From a virus, in IMG/VR virus record IMGVR_UViG_3300032116_001113, positions 1 through 26,962 of that record: a stretch of DNA of 26,962 bases, one strand, 5' to 3'. A program made the position numbers and the translations under genes. Under the pieces are notes generated by a model. That model ran no database searches, was not told the DNA's origin, and saw only the letters and a program-made list of their open reading frames with translations. Shown here piece after piece: positions 1 to 6,977 of the stretch. Position 1 is the first letter of the stretch. Each line of letters opens with the position of its first letter.

Positions 1-86
1 GCTAACATGGTTTTTTCCATTGTTAATGTCTTAACTTGCTCGGCCAAAGTTTGTATATACTTGTTTAAAAACTTCTGTGAATCCAT
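1..86 (-). CDS. Small coiled-coil-like protein, N-terminal fragment (3' end outside window)
   Basis: An ATG at base 86 (minus strand) opens a frame that stays open to the window edge and gives about 28 residues, beginning MDSQKFLNKYIQTLAEQVKT. The visible part is hydrophilic, with Leu/Ile/Val at roughly heptad spacing, which suggests an amphipathic helix or short coiled coil. It starts 20 bases after the stop of the 568-residue fibre gene and has a late-promoter-like AATAAATA 14 bases upstream. A weak GAG Shine-Dalgarno precedes the ATG. Short coiled-coil proteins with a similar opening are, from memory, common beside fibre genes in T4-like marine phages. Function unknown; a structural or assembly role is inferred from position only. 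It is cut by the window end, so length and C-terminus cannot be judged. Confidence 0.6.
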   Translation of the reverse strand, partial: MDSQKFLNKYIQTLAEQVKTLTMEKTML

Positions 87-100
87 GATGTAATCTCAAT

Positions 101-108
101 TATTTATT
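101..108 (-). promoter_or_regulatory. Candidate T4-type late promoter (AATAAATA)
   Basis: The minus strand reads AATAAATA, one mismatch from the T4 late octamer TATAAATA. It overlaps the TAA stop of the 568-residue fibre gene and lies 14 bases before the ATG of the leftmost gene. The same arrangement, with the octamer overlapping a fibre stop codon, recurs at 5021-5028. Confidence 0.5.
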
Positions 109-1813
109 AGTATGTTCCACCGTCAATCACGTTTGTCCAAGCAGGTGTGCCTGAGTTGGAATACAAGAAGTATCCGTTGGTACCTGCTGCTGTGGCTTGG
201 ATGGCACTTGTTCCGTTACCATACAACACACCGTTTGTTGTGAATGTTGAAGCACCTGTACCACCATCTGCCACTGCCAAATCTGTGGCTAATGATGAGA
301 TGGTACCACCTGTCAAGTTGGCAAGAATAGTACCTACACCATAACCGGTACCACCTGTGTTCACTGTGGTTGAAGGTTCTGATTGTAAACCTACGAAGAA
401 CTTGAAGATATTGCTATCTGAAGCATCACGGAACCAACCAGCATATTTTGTGGTTGCTGTTTCAACATATTCAGAGTATACACCTGAGTCAACTGAGTTA
501 CCTGTGTTACCATCAGCCAACTTCAAGATTACGTCATCAATAGAAACTGTTGTTGAGTTAACAATGGTTGATGAACCGTTAACTGTTAAATTACCTGCAA
601 CAGTCACATTGGCACCATCAAGTGTTAAAGCAGTTGTGCCTGATGATGATTTAATGTCATTACCTGTAACAGTCAAATCACCCTTAACTTCAACATCACC
701 TGTTGAATCAGTAAGTGTTAAAGCAGTTGCTCCATTGGCAGTCTTGATGTCATTACCTCCAACTTTCAAATCTCCGGCAATTTCAACGTCACCTGAGCCT
801 GAGAAAGTAATGGCAGTTGTGCCACCTGACATCTTGATATCATTACCACCAACAGTCAAATCACCAACTAAAGCCACATCATTTGTTAAGGCAATAGTGA
901 CTGCTGCTGTTTCTGAACCTGAACCGGATACTGAAATTTGATTAGCAGTGCCTGCAACAGTAGCAACATAATTACCTGTTGTGTCTGTACCTAGAGCAAC
1001 AGAATTTGCAGAGATGGAAACCACACCTGCTTCAGTTACAGTGATGTCACCTGAAAAACCTGCATACACATAATCAGCTACATTTTCAGCTGTGATTTTC
1101 TTGTTGGCAGGTACTGATGCGTCATATACTAGAAATTCATCATCATCAGCAAGAGTTAAAACAGAACCTGTACCTGTGATATCAACCTTAGTACCTTGTA
1201 CTGAGTTGATGACAACATTACCTGTTGTTACTGTAAAATTAGTTGAATTGAAAGATGCAACACCCTTGTTAGTATCAGATGCATCTTCTGCTGAAATTGT
1301 TACTGTGTTGTCTGTAACTGCAGTATCAATACCTTCACCGCCGGTGAATGTTAATGTTTGACCAGTGCTGAATGTGTCAGTACCAGTATCACCAGCCAAT
1401 GTTAATGATGATGAAGCAGGTGCCGCAAATGATAGAACACCTGAACCGTTTGTGGTTAAGATTTGTCCTGCAGAACCGTCAGCAGCAGGAAGTGTGAAGG
1501 CTACGTTGGATGCAATTGTTGCTGCTGCCTTCAATGTAACGGTGTTAGAACCGTCTGCATCTTTTAGAACAACAGCATCACCCACGGTACCATCACGTGG
1601 ATCCAAGAAACTGTCAACAGTATTAGTGTAATATTTACCACCAATCTTGTCAATTACTGCCGTGGTGCCATCTGAAGCTACTGATTCAATGTAAAGAATG
1701 GCATTGGCACCACTACCAGTGCGGTCTTCGGCATATGCCAATTCACCTTCAGCAAGGTCGCTGGTTGTTGGAGCGGTAGAACCTGTTGACCGCTTAATTT
1801 GAATTACTGTCAT
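107..1813 (-). CDS. Modular tail fibre / virion appendage protein (568 aa)
   Basis: The N-terminus (IQIKRSTGSTAPTT, then LAEGELAY and IGGKYYT by about residue 62) matches a module I recall at the start of many cyanophage fibre proteins. The middle (about residues 308-416) holds repeats of the form GDLTVGGNDIK followed by a Gly/Thr/Ala-rich stretch. They end in AGNLTVNGSSTIVNSTT and SIDDVILKLADGN, also present in the S74 fibre at 5020-6975. The extreme C-terminus is VIDGGTY. Composition is Thr/Ser/Gly/Val rich with almost no Cys, as expected for a beta-structured fibre. No enzymatic motif and no S74 chaperone are visible. A strong Shine-Dalgarno (AGGAG, about 8 bases before the ATG) supports the start. 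Role in receptor binding or as a fibre shaft is inferred. Confidence 0.8.
   Translation of the reverse strand: MTVIQIKRSTGSTAPTTSDLAEGELAYAEDRTGSGANAILYIESVASDGTTAVIDKIGGKYYTNTVDSFLDPRDGTVGDAVVLKDADGSNTVTLKAAATIASNVAFTLPAADGSAGQILTTNGSGVLSFAAPASSSLTLAGDTGTDTFSTGQTLTFTGGEGIDTAVTDNTVTISAEDASDTNKGVASFNSTNFTVTTGNVVINSVQGTKVDITGTGSVLTLADDDEFLVYDASVPANKKITAENVADYVYAGFSGDITVTEAGVVSISANSVALGTDTTGNYVATVAGTANQISVSGSGSETAAVTIALTNDVALVGDLTVGGNDIKMSGGTTAITFSGSGDVEIAGDLKVGGNDIKTANGATALTLTDSTGDVEVKGDLTVTGNDIKSSSGTTALTLDGANVTVAGNLTVNGSSTIVNSTTVSIDDVILKLADGNTGNSVDSGVYSEYVETATTKYAGWFRDASDSNIFKFFVGLQSEPSTTVNTGGTGYGVGTILANLTGGTISSLATDLAVADGGTGASTFTTNGVLYGNGTSAIQATAAGTNGYFLYSNSGTPAWTNVIDGGTY
565..890 (-). repeat. 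GDLTVxGNDIK repeat block in the 568-aa fibre
   Basis: Four degenerate units of about 25 residues are visible: GDLTVGGNDIK, GDLKVGGNDIK, GDLTVTGNDIK and a terminal AGNLTVNGSSTIVN. At DNA level the plus strand shows recurring blocks resembling 'tcattacc(a/t)ccaac'. A matching block lies at 5965-6190 in the other fibre gene. Confidence 0.8.
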
Positions 1814-1832
1814 TTACTGCACTCCTGATTTG

Positions 1833-1840
1833 AGTTTATA
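1833..1840 (-). promoter_or_regulatory. Weak late-promoter-like octamer (TATAAACT)
   Basis: TATAAACT lies in the short gap between the 70-residue gene and the 568-residue fibre, 20-27 bases before the fibre ATG. It differs from TATAAATA at two positions, so it is only a possibility. Confidence 0.22.
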
Positions 1841-1849
1841 CTTTGTTAG

Positions 1850-2062
1850 TTAGAATGTTCCACCGTCTATGTTACCAACATTGGTTGTTGCTGCTTGCGC
1901 TACCCATTTTTCTGTTGTAGCATCATATACCAAAGTATAGCCATCCTCTAAATCAGCTGAATCCACATTTTTCAATTGTTCAAGATTAACAGAAGGAATA
2001 TTAACCTTCCGAACTGTTGTATTAATATTGGGTTGTGCAGATGTTGTTACCTTTAATGCCAT
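1850..2062 (-). CDS. Small virion-associated protein with DGGTF C-terminus (70 aa)
   Basis: A 70-residue protein whose start overlaps the stop of the upstream gene by one base (TAATG). A GAGGT Shine-Dalgarno lies about 9 bases before the ATG. The second half contains YDATTEKWVAQ and ends in NIDGGTF. This 'YDAxTxxWVA ... DGGT[YF]' ending is, from memory, typical of short structural proteins and fibre tips in T4-like marine phages. The last residues and the DNA around the stop resemble the end of the adjacent 568-residue fibre. It is too small for a confident fold. A tip or accessory fibre component is inferred from context. Confidence 0.7.
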   Translation of the reverse strand: MALKVTTSAQPNINTTVRKVNIPSVNLEQLKNVDSADLEDGYTLVYDATTEKWVAQAATTNVGNIDGGTF

Positions 2063-2406
2063 TATCGTGTTACCTCAGGTGTTACCGTGATGATACCCTC
2101 TAATACTCGGGTGACTGTGCTACCATCAGCAACAGGTGCGACAATTTCCACATCATAAACATACCGACCAGCTTTCAATGCTGATGTTTGTGTATCTGTT
2201 AAAGAAATTGTCAATACACCTGTTGTGGTATCATCAGCAGCTTCTACGGTGAAAGCTGTGTAGCTTGTGGCTCCGTAACTTTTTCGTAGTTGTGCTCTGA
2301 GTGTGTAACCAGCTAAATCAATCTCATTTCCGTTAGCATCGGAAACTGTGATATCCAAAGAAAATGTTGTTCCTTGGTCAATCACCAAGTTTTTAACTGT
2401 AGCCAT
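2062..2406 (-). CDS. Conserved small beta-sandwich virion protein (114-116 aa)
   Basis: The product begins MATVKNLVIDQGTTFSLDIT and contains IDLAGYTLRAQLRKSY, ALKAGRYVYDVEI and the ending EGIITVTPEVTR. These blocks match, from memory, a small protein family found near fibre genes of T4-like cyanophages and reminiscent of the N-terminal domain of BppU-type baseplate proteins. Alternating hydrophobic residues predict an all-beta fold. An ATG at 2412 is two codons upstream in the same frame. The ATG at 2406 is preferred because GAGA then lies about 7 bases upstream rather than touching the codon. A perfect late promoter at 2439-2446 precedes it, and it heads the leftmost fibre group. Likely a baseplate or fibre adaptor; exact role unknown. 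Confidence 0.78.
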   Translation of the reverse strand: MATVKNLVIDQGTTFSLDITVSDANGNEIDLAGYTLRAQLRKSYGATSYTAFTVEAADDTTTGVLTISLTDTQTSALKAGRYVYDVEIVAPVADGSTVTRVLEGIITVTPEVTR

Positions 2407-2438
2407 GGACATTCTCGTTCATAGGTGATTACTACAGT

Positions 2439-2446
2439 TATTTATA
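2439..2446 (-). promoter_or_regulatory. T4-type late promoter (TATAAATA)
   Basis: An exact TATAAATA on the minus strand lies in the 40-base gap between the stop of the glycosyltransferase-like gene (2453) and the next gene's start (2406). T4 late transcription starts about 6 bases beyond the octamer, which would leave a leader of about 26 bases containing the Shine-Dalgarno. Confidence 0.75.
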
Positions 2447-2452
2447 ATTGTT

Positions 2453-3568
2453 CTATTGTGGACCGTGATTTTCTTCAAAATATGTGTGTAACCAGTTCCA
2501 ATCCACCGTGTTTTTCAATGTTTCTTTATTATCACGATGTTGTTCAGCATACTCATGTCCTTCTTTTGCTCCCTTTAATACCCAATCAGAATATTGCCCT
2601 TCAGCAAATGACAGCCAACGATCCAACCATAAGTGGGCATCATCACCATAGGTCACGGTTAACTTCACTGTTTCACGAAATGCTGTTCTCCAGGCCTCAT
2701 ATTCAGATGTGGCAAACACAGCTTCACTTACTGTTCTTGGCACAGTGATGGTCTTGCTGTATTGAGTGAAATCTAAACCGAAATCTTCTGGTGTATTTAA
2801 CACTAGATTGCTGTTGTAACACACCACACCCATGTGACCATATTGTAATCTATTACTCATGTTTTTTGCATGGAAAATGATATGTGCGTCAGAAATGGTT
2901 TCCACGGGATAATCAAATACAGAAGCATCTGTGATGTAATTTTTACCTGTTACAACAAAGAATTGTGTAGCTTCTCCTGCCAAGTCTACACACCGATGAA
3001 ACATTTTTCTACGTCCATCAATGCCATCAATACGAACAGCACGTGGGCATAATTTCACCAAATGCTTCCAATTCTCATCAGCATTGTTCTCTCCGTTACT
3101 TACAAAAAACACTGGAACTTGATCCTTCTTGGCAGTTCTTCGAACCTTTAAGGTGTGTAGTGCCACGATAGGGTCCACTTCAATAATCATTTTGTCAGAC
3201 CATTCCCACGGATCATCACTTTCTTTCTTCATCTTTTCAATGACTTTCTTTTCTCCGGCCCAGCCCGCAATAAACACTTGTTCAGCATCCTTACGAACCA
3301 CAAATACTACAGGACCAGAGATATGTTCCCATGTAATACCGTTGGAGCATCTGTATAATTTTCTTTCAGAGCCTTTGGCATCAATGATATCAACATAATC
3401 GAACGCTGTTAGCTCTTTGTCACCGGCTTGAGCCCATCCATCTGCATCCTTCACAGTTTGTATGAAATCAGTGAACCATCCTAAACTACGAACCCAATGT
3501 TTTGTTTCTACAATCCAGTGGTGTTTAAACAAATCACTATGAGCCAACCATGTTTCATTATTCAGCAT
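2453..3568 (-). CDS. Glycosyltransferase-like protein lacking the DxD motif (371 aa)
   Basis: The second half contains VFFVSNGENNADENW, CPRAVRIDGIDGRRKMFHRC, FFVVTGKNYITDA, HAKNMSNRLQYGHMGVV and YEAWRTAFRETVKL. From memory this order matches a family in cyanophages and related phages with the pattern 'FxSxxExNADENW ... RxxRxxGxxG ... VVDGDA ... NPxxxLxYGxGGVK ... FNTWKSAFRECVKL', thought to be GT-A-like. Here the position of the acidic VVDGD block reads VVTGKN, so the metal-binding DxD appears lost. The N-terminal 140 residues (several Trp, WAGEKKVIEK) are not recognised. The start overlaps the glycosyltransferase gene by 11 bases. A GAAG-type Shine-Dalgarno is present. It may be a non-catalytic sugar-binding partner of the neighbour; this is inference. 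Confidence 0.7.
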   Translation of the reverse strand: MLNNETWLAHSDLFKHHWIVETKHWVRSLGWFTDFIQTVKDADGWAQAGDKELTAFDYVDIIDAKGSERKLYRCSNGITWEHISGPVVFVVRKDAEQVFIAGWAGEKKVIEKMKKESDDPWEWSDKMIIEVDPIVALHTLKVRRTAKKDQVPVFFVSNGENNADENWKHLVKLCPRAVRIDGIDGRRKMFHRCVDLAGEATQFFVVTGKNYITDASVFDYPVETISDAHIIFHAKNMSNRLQYGHMGVVCYNSNLVLNTPEDFGLDFTQYSKTITVPRTVSEAVFATSEYEAWRTAFRETVKLTVTYGDDAHLWLDRWLSFAEGQYSDWVLKGAKEGHEYAEQHRDNKETLKNTVDWNWLHTYFEENHGPQ

Positions 3569-4274
3569 GCTTCTTCACCTTTTTTAATTTGGTTATCTTC
3601 TTCACTTCATTGTCTACACGTTTTTCTTCATTCACACCAAGATTTGCTCCGAATGCCCATTGTCCAATATGCTTCACTTGGAAACTTAAATTCATGTCAA
3701 TCAAAATCTTATGGCCAGCATCTCGAAGTTTTTGTTGAAAGTAGAAATCTTCTCCGTGCCAATCTCCATCATAATATTCAAAGTTGAAATATGGAGGTTC
3801 AATGTTTTTCAACACTTCCGTTTTCATCATCATACATCCCATACCCACACCTTCCACTTCTTTTAGTTCTTGGTCTCCTTCCAACGGTAACCAATTATCC
3901 CAGTTACCTCGTTCAGGATAGGCAACTGTTTGGAGTGGGACTGACCGTTTCATGTAATTTGAACATACGATATCTACGTTATGTCCCATTAATCGCATGG
4001 CAGTGGTGCTAGGAAACAACATATCTGAATCCAACCAAAGAGCATAATCCGAGCGAATCTTCAAGGCTTGTTTTGCCAAACGTTCACGTTGTGCAAGAAG
4101 AATGGTGCTTTGGTCATACAACACATGAACATCAATACCTGCCATGGTTGTAGTTTTCACCAACTCAACTAATGCAGATGTAAACAAACTATACATGGAC
4201 TCCTTGCAAGGAATCAAAATGGCAAGTTTAGTTGGCCGTGTTTTCCAAATGCTTAAATCATAGATGTTCTTCAT
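3558..4274 (-). CDS. GT-A-fold glycosyltransferase (238 aa)
   Basis: The protein opens with the Rossmann-like strand KLAILIPCKESMYS (about residues 17-30). It carries a typical DxD in YALWLDSDMLFP (D82, D84), which in GT-A enzymes binds the nucleotide-sugar with a divalent metal. Further on are VEGVGMGCMMMKTEVL (about 140-155) and WHGEDFYFQQKLRDAGHKIL (about 172-191), the 'ED' segment usual for the acceptor-side catalytic region. H202 follows in VKHIG. The C-terminus is very Lys-rich. Size fits small phage glycosyltransferases. The start codon overlaps the upstream stop (ATGA), so it is translationally coupled to the 152-residue gene. The substrate cannot be read from sequence. Plausible roles are modifying virion proteins or host surface glycans. 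Confidence 0.85.
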   Translation of the reverse strand: MKNIYDLSIWKTRPTKLAILIPCKESMYSLFTSALVELVKTTTMAGIDVHVLYDQSTILLAQRERLAKQALKIRSDYALWLDSDMLFPSTTAMRLMGHNVDIVCSNYMKRSVPLQTVAYPERGNWDNWLPLEGDQELKEVEGVGMGCMMMKTEVLKNIEPPYFNFEYYDGDWHGEDFYFQQKLRDAGHKILIDMNLSFQVKHIGQWAFGANLGVNEEKRVDNEVKKITKLKKVKKHAE

Positions 4275-4729
4275 ACACCAGCAACTCCAGCTGCCAGAGA
4301 GCTAGATTGTGTGGTGATGTCCTGAATCATCGTTGTGATTTCAAGTACACGCTTCACAAACAATTGATAATCAGCTAGTGGAAATTGTGTGACTGTGTTT
4401 AAAGTTTCGATGCTGTATTTGTCGAAAATTAAAATTTCCATAGCGGCCTGGCGAGCCCATTTTTCCACCATGGCGAAACGAACCGTTTGTGGGTCGTTGT
4501 TTAAAAGATTTAAAAGATGTTCAGGGTCATGTTGAGCCAATACATCTTCCAAAAAGGCAATTCTTTCGGGCCAATCATTTTTTTCTTTTAGGTACTTTAG
4601 CTCGTATAGTAGTTCAGCTAACCTTTTTTTATCATACCCAATGGAAACCCATCGGACATAGCGTTCTTCGTATTCCGATGGGTTATCATTGATAGCGTTA
4701 ATTAATGTATCTAACGTAATGTCGGACAT
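4271..4729 (-). CDS. Unknown helical protein, first gene of the glycosyltransferase cassette (152 aa)
   Basis: Not recognised. The product starts MSDITLDTLINAINDN and is acidic and Leu/Glu-rich, with segments such as RLAELLYELKYLKEKNDW and IAFLEDVLAQHDPEHLLNLL that predict mostly alpha-helix. The C-terminus is small-residue rich (SSSLAAGVAGV). The frame can be extended to a GTG at 4735. The ATG at 4729 is chosen because GGAG lies 5 bases before it. Its stop overlaps the glycosyltransferase start by four bases (ATGA), which argues for a functional link with that enzyme. No catalytic or metal-binding motif is evident. Confidence 0.65.
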   Translation of the reverse strand: MSDITLDTLINAINDNPSEYEERYVRWVSIGYDKKRLAELLYELKYLKEKNDWPERIAFLEDVLAQHDPEHLLNLLNNDPQTVRFAMVEKWARQAAMEILIFDKYSIETLNTVTQFPLADYQLFVKRVLEITTMIQDITTQSSSLAAGVAGV

Positions 4730-4758
4730 AATCACTCCACAAAAAAATAGTATAAAGA

Positions 4759-4787
4759 AATTTATATAGGTACTACAAAATTGTCAA
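4759..4787 (-). promoter_or_regulatory. Candidate sigma70-like and/or late promoter before the glycosyltransferase cassette
   Basis: On the minus strand a perfect -35 hexamer TTGACA (4782-4787) is followed 15 bases later by TATAAA (4761-4766). That spacing is shorter than the usual 17 bases. The same -10 region reads TATAAATT (4759-4766), one mismatch from the late octamer. The 55-base gap between the 67-residue gene and the cassette also has a T-run but no stem that would make a terminator. Confidence 0.45.
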
Positions 4788-4790
4788 GTC

Positions 4791-4994
4791 TTAATATGTG
4801 CTCGGTGTTTGGCGACCACCAAAGTCAATGGATAGTCGAATTTGTCCGGTTAATGAAAGACTGGTACTTCCTAGTAGATTGCTATTTACCGCGGCGGCCA
4901 AGTCAGCACGTAGTCGGGCGGCACCACTAAGTCCGTATGCATTACGCACACGCCCCATCGCAATTGCCGACCCGGTATTTGGAATTACACCCAT
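4791..4994 (-). CDS. Small Gly/Ser-rich virion protein (67 aa)
   Basis: The product starts MGVIPNTGSAIAMGRVRNAY and ends SIDFGGRQTPSTY. Short phage proteins with the pattern 'IPxTGxIxMxxIRxAYGLSGxxxL' are, from memory, frequent next to fibre genes of T4-like aquatic phages and also occur as fibre segments. A strong Shine-Dalgarno (AGGGGAG, about 7 bases before the ATG) indicates high expression, as expected for a structural protein. The late-promoter-like octamer at 5021-5028 lies 26 bases upstream. It follows the S74 fibre with a 25-base gap. No catalytic motifs. Function inferred only as small virion or tail-fibre component. Confidence 0.72.
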   Translation of the reverse strand: MGVIPNTGSAIAMGRVRNAYGLSGAARLRADLAAAVNSNLLGSTSLSLTGQIRLSIDFGGRQTPSTY

Positions 4995-5019
4995 TGTCTA
5001 CTCCCCTAAAGGCCTAAAA

Positions 5020-6975
5020 TTATTTATTACAGTTGCAATTCTTCTTTACTTCATCTAGCTCCAGCTTTAGGGCCTTGATGGCTTCCACGAGCACGGGTAC
5101 TAACTTTTCATACTTCACAGCCAAATATTGGTCATCAATTGGTGCTGGTGCCACGGCTTGTGGGAACACAGCTTGAACTTCTTGTGCACTCAAACCGAGT
5201 TGTACGGCATCATTATTGTAACCAAGTGACTTGGCTAATTCATTTTCAGTGAAGTAGTAGCCATTCAATGATGTCACCTTTTCCAAAGCGTTATCAATGG
5301 TGCCATGGAAATTCTTTAGGCGAGCATCTGAGTAGTAGGCTGTGATTTCATTGGTAGCTCTGATTTCACCGGCAGTGCCAGATGCTGCAGTTCCAATACC
5401 TAATGAATTGAATTGTACGTTGGAACCTGTGGCAACAGCTTGACCAATTGAGAAGGTGACTGCGCCTGTGCCTGCACTAACTGACACACCTGTGCCTGCT
5501 ACTGCAGAAGTTACACCAGCGTTAGTTAATGTTACTGAACTACCAAGAGCAACAGAACCACCACCTGACATACCAGTACCTGCTGTCACAGTGATTGAGC
5601 TATTTACAAGACCACCGTTTGGAAGTCCTGTGCAATTGGTCAATGTACCACTTGATGGTGTGCCAAGTGCTGGTGTTGTTAAAGAAGGACTTGTCGAAAG
5701 AACAACACTTCCTGAACCTGTGGTGCCGTTGCTCAAATTGGATGCAGCAATTTGTGAATTACCGATACGATATTGTTTACCGGCTGCAAGATTCATATGT
5801 TCTGAACTTGACCATGAATCATTACCGTTACTATATGTAAATGTCTTGTTGGTTGCTGTTGTGGCTTCAACGGTGATACCTGCACCATCAGCACCTGCGT
5901 TTGTGGAATTACCCTTGGCAAGAGTGATGTTCACATCATCCACGTCAAGTGTGGTGCTGTTCACCGTGGTTGTTGTACCATTAACAGTTAAATTGCCAGC
6001 AATTGTTACATCGGTATTTGACAGAGAGATGGCAACAGAGCCTGTTGATGATTTAATATCATTACCACTAACTTGTAAATCACCGGCTACAGTAACATCA
6101 GCTGTGTTCAATGAGATTGCTGTGGTACCACCTGAGGACTTGATGTCATTACCACCGATGGTTAAATCACCTACTAATGCAACTTCTGCACCTGTTAAAT
6201 TGATGGCGGCTGTATTGGATGAGCTGCTGGCAATACGAAGTTGACCTGAGTTGTTTACTAACCGTCCAAATTCAGTACCACCATCCTTCAAGATGATGTC
6301 GCCACCGTCAGCATCAAGATTGATGTCTGCGCCTGCGTCAATTGTAAAATCAGCAGTGGCATCAATTTCTGCAATGACAGGTGTTGTTAATGTTGGTGTA
6401 TCGGCAAACACAAGTGAGCCTGTACCTGTTTCATCAGTCATGGCAGCCAACATTTGTGCAGATGTGGCAACCAATGTATTATTGGATAGATTGATGGTCT
6501 TGTTGGTAAGTGTTTGTGATACATCAGTACCAACCATCGTGGTTGTGGCATCAGGGATGGTGATGGTTCTATCTGCTGTTGGGTCAACAACTGTTAGTAA
6601 TGTTTCAAAGGCATCAGCCGTTGCACCTTCAAAATACAAACCATTGGTAACGATGGCAGCATCTAACGTTTTGTTGGTGAGTGTTTGTGCACCGTCCAAT
6701 GTTGTTAGAACGCGTGTTGCTGAACCTGTATAGAACTTGAAGTCACCAGCGTTATTCCAAACGTCGCCAGAAACAGGTGATGTGGGGTCGGCACTACCAG
6801 CTACAACACGAATACTAGCAGTTGAAGAACTACTAGTAACAGTTGTAAGTTTACCGGTCATGGAGTTACTACCATCTTTCTCCAATTTATCGGTATTCAA
6901 ATTACTAAAGTTATCATCAACTTCAGTATTTGTTAGTGGTGTACCTTTTACGTTTCTTAAGGTTAATGTGGACAT
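5020..6975 (-). CDS. Tail fibre with C-terminal S74 intramolecular chaperone (651 aa)
   Basis: The N-terminus LTLRNVKGTPLTNTEVDDNF is a fibre-start module I recall from many phages. Two TLTNKT segments follow, then repeats of GDLTIGGNDIK type (about residues 262-337) ending in AGNLTVNGTTTTVNSTT, then a Gly/Ser/Thr beta region. The last 103 residues form an S74 (endosialidase-type) chaperone. YYSDARLKNFHGTI carries the S549/K554 pair spaced as in the self-cleaving dyad, followed by LGLSAQEVQAVFP, YLAVKYEKLVPVLVEAIK and a terminal coiled coil ending CNCNK. The domain is expected to trimerise the fibre and then cleave itself before S549. AGAGGA lies 5 bases before the ATG. The upstream gene ends 3 bases away and contains an exact late promoter at 7043-7050. 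Confidence 0.88.
   Translation of the reverse strand: MSTLTLRNVKGTPLTNTEVDDNFSNLNTDKLEKDGSNSMTGKLTTVTSSSSTASIRVVAGSADPTSPVSGDVWNNAGDFKFYTGSATRVLTTLDGAQTLTNKTLDAAIVTNGLYFEGATADAFETLLTVVDPTADRTITIPDATTTMVGTDVSQTLTNKTINLSNNTLVATSAQMLAAMTDETGTGSLVFADTPTLTTPVIAEIDATADFTIDAGADINLDADGGDIILKDGGTEFGRLVNNSGQLRIASSSSNTAAINLTGAEVALVGDLTIGGNDIKSSGGTTAISLNTADVTVAGDLQVSGNDIKSSTGSVAISLSNTDVTIAGNLTVNGTTTTVNSTTLDVDDVNITLAKGNSTNAGADGAGITVEATTATNKTFTYSNGNDSWSSSEHMNLAAGKQYRIGNSQIAASNLSNGTTGSGSVVLSTSPSLTTPALGTPSSGTLTNCTGLPNGGLVNSSITVTAGTGMSGGGSVALGSSVTLTNAGVTSAVAGTGVSVSAGTGAVTFSIGQAVATGSNVQFNSLGIGTAASGTAGEIRATNEITAYYSDARLKNFHGTIDNALEKVTSLNGYYFTENELAKSLGYNNDAVQLGLSAQEVQAVFPQAVAPAPIDDQYLAVKYEKLVPVLVEAIKALKLELDEVKKNCNCNK
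5021..5028 (-). promoter_or_regulatory. Candidate late promoter overlapping a stop codon (AATAAATA)
   Basis: The last codons of the S74 fibre (AAT AAA TAA) themselves spell AATAAATA, one mismatch from the late octamer. The site lies 26 bases before the start of the 67-residue gene, which has a strong Shine-Dalgarno. Confidence 0.5.
5965..6190 (-). repeat. GDLTIxGNDIK repeat block in the S74 fibre
   Basis: Units GDLTIGGNDIKSSGGTTAIS, GDLQVSGNDIKSSTGSVAIS and the terminal AGNLTVNGTTTTVNSTT closely match the block at 565-890, giving two fibre genes about 5 kb apart with a shared cassette. Confidence 0.8.
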
Positions 6976-6977
6976 CG

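Noticed and set aside
357-941. 194-residue plus-strand open frame
   Set aside because: Shadow of the fibre repeats in the 568-residue gene; no Shine-Dalgarno and no gene-like context on the plus strand.
4736-4790. T-run in the gap before the glycosyltransferase cassette as a terminator
   Set aside because: No GC-rich inverted repeat precedes the run of T on the minus strand, so a rho-independent terminator is not supported.
5456-6244. 262-residue plus-strand open frame
   Set aside because: It is the exact antisense of the repeat-rich S74 fibre gene. The composition (Val/Pro/Leu/Thr runs) is what reverse-complement Gly/Thr/Asn repeats give. No plausible start signal or neighbour on that strand.
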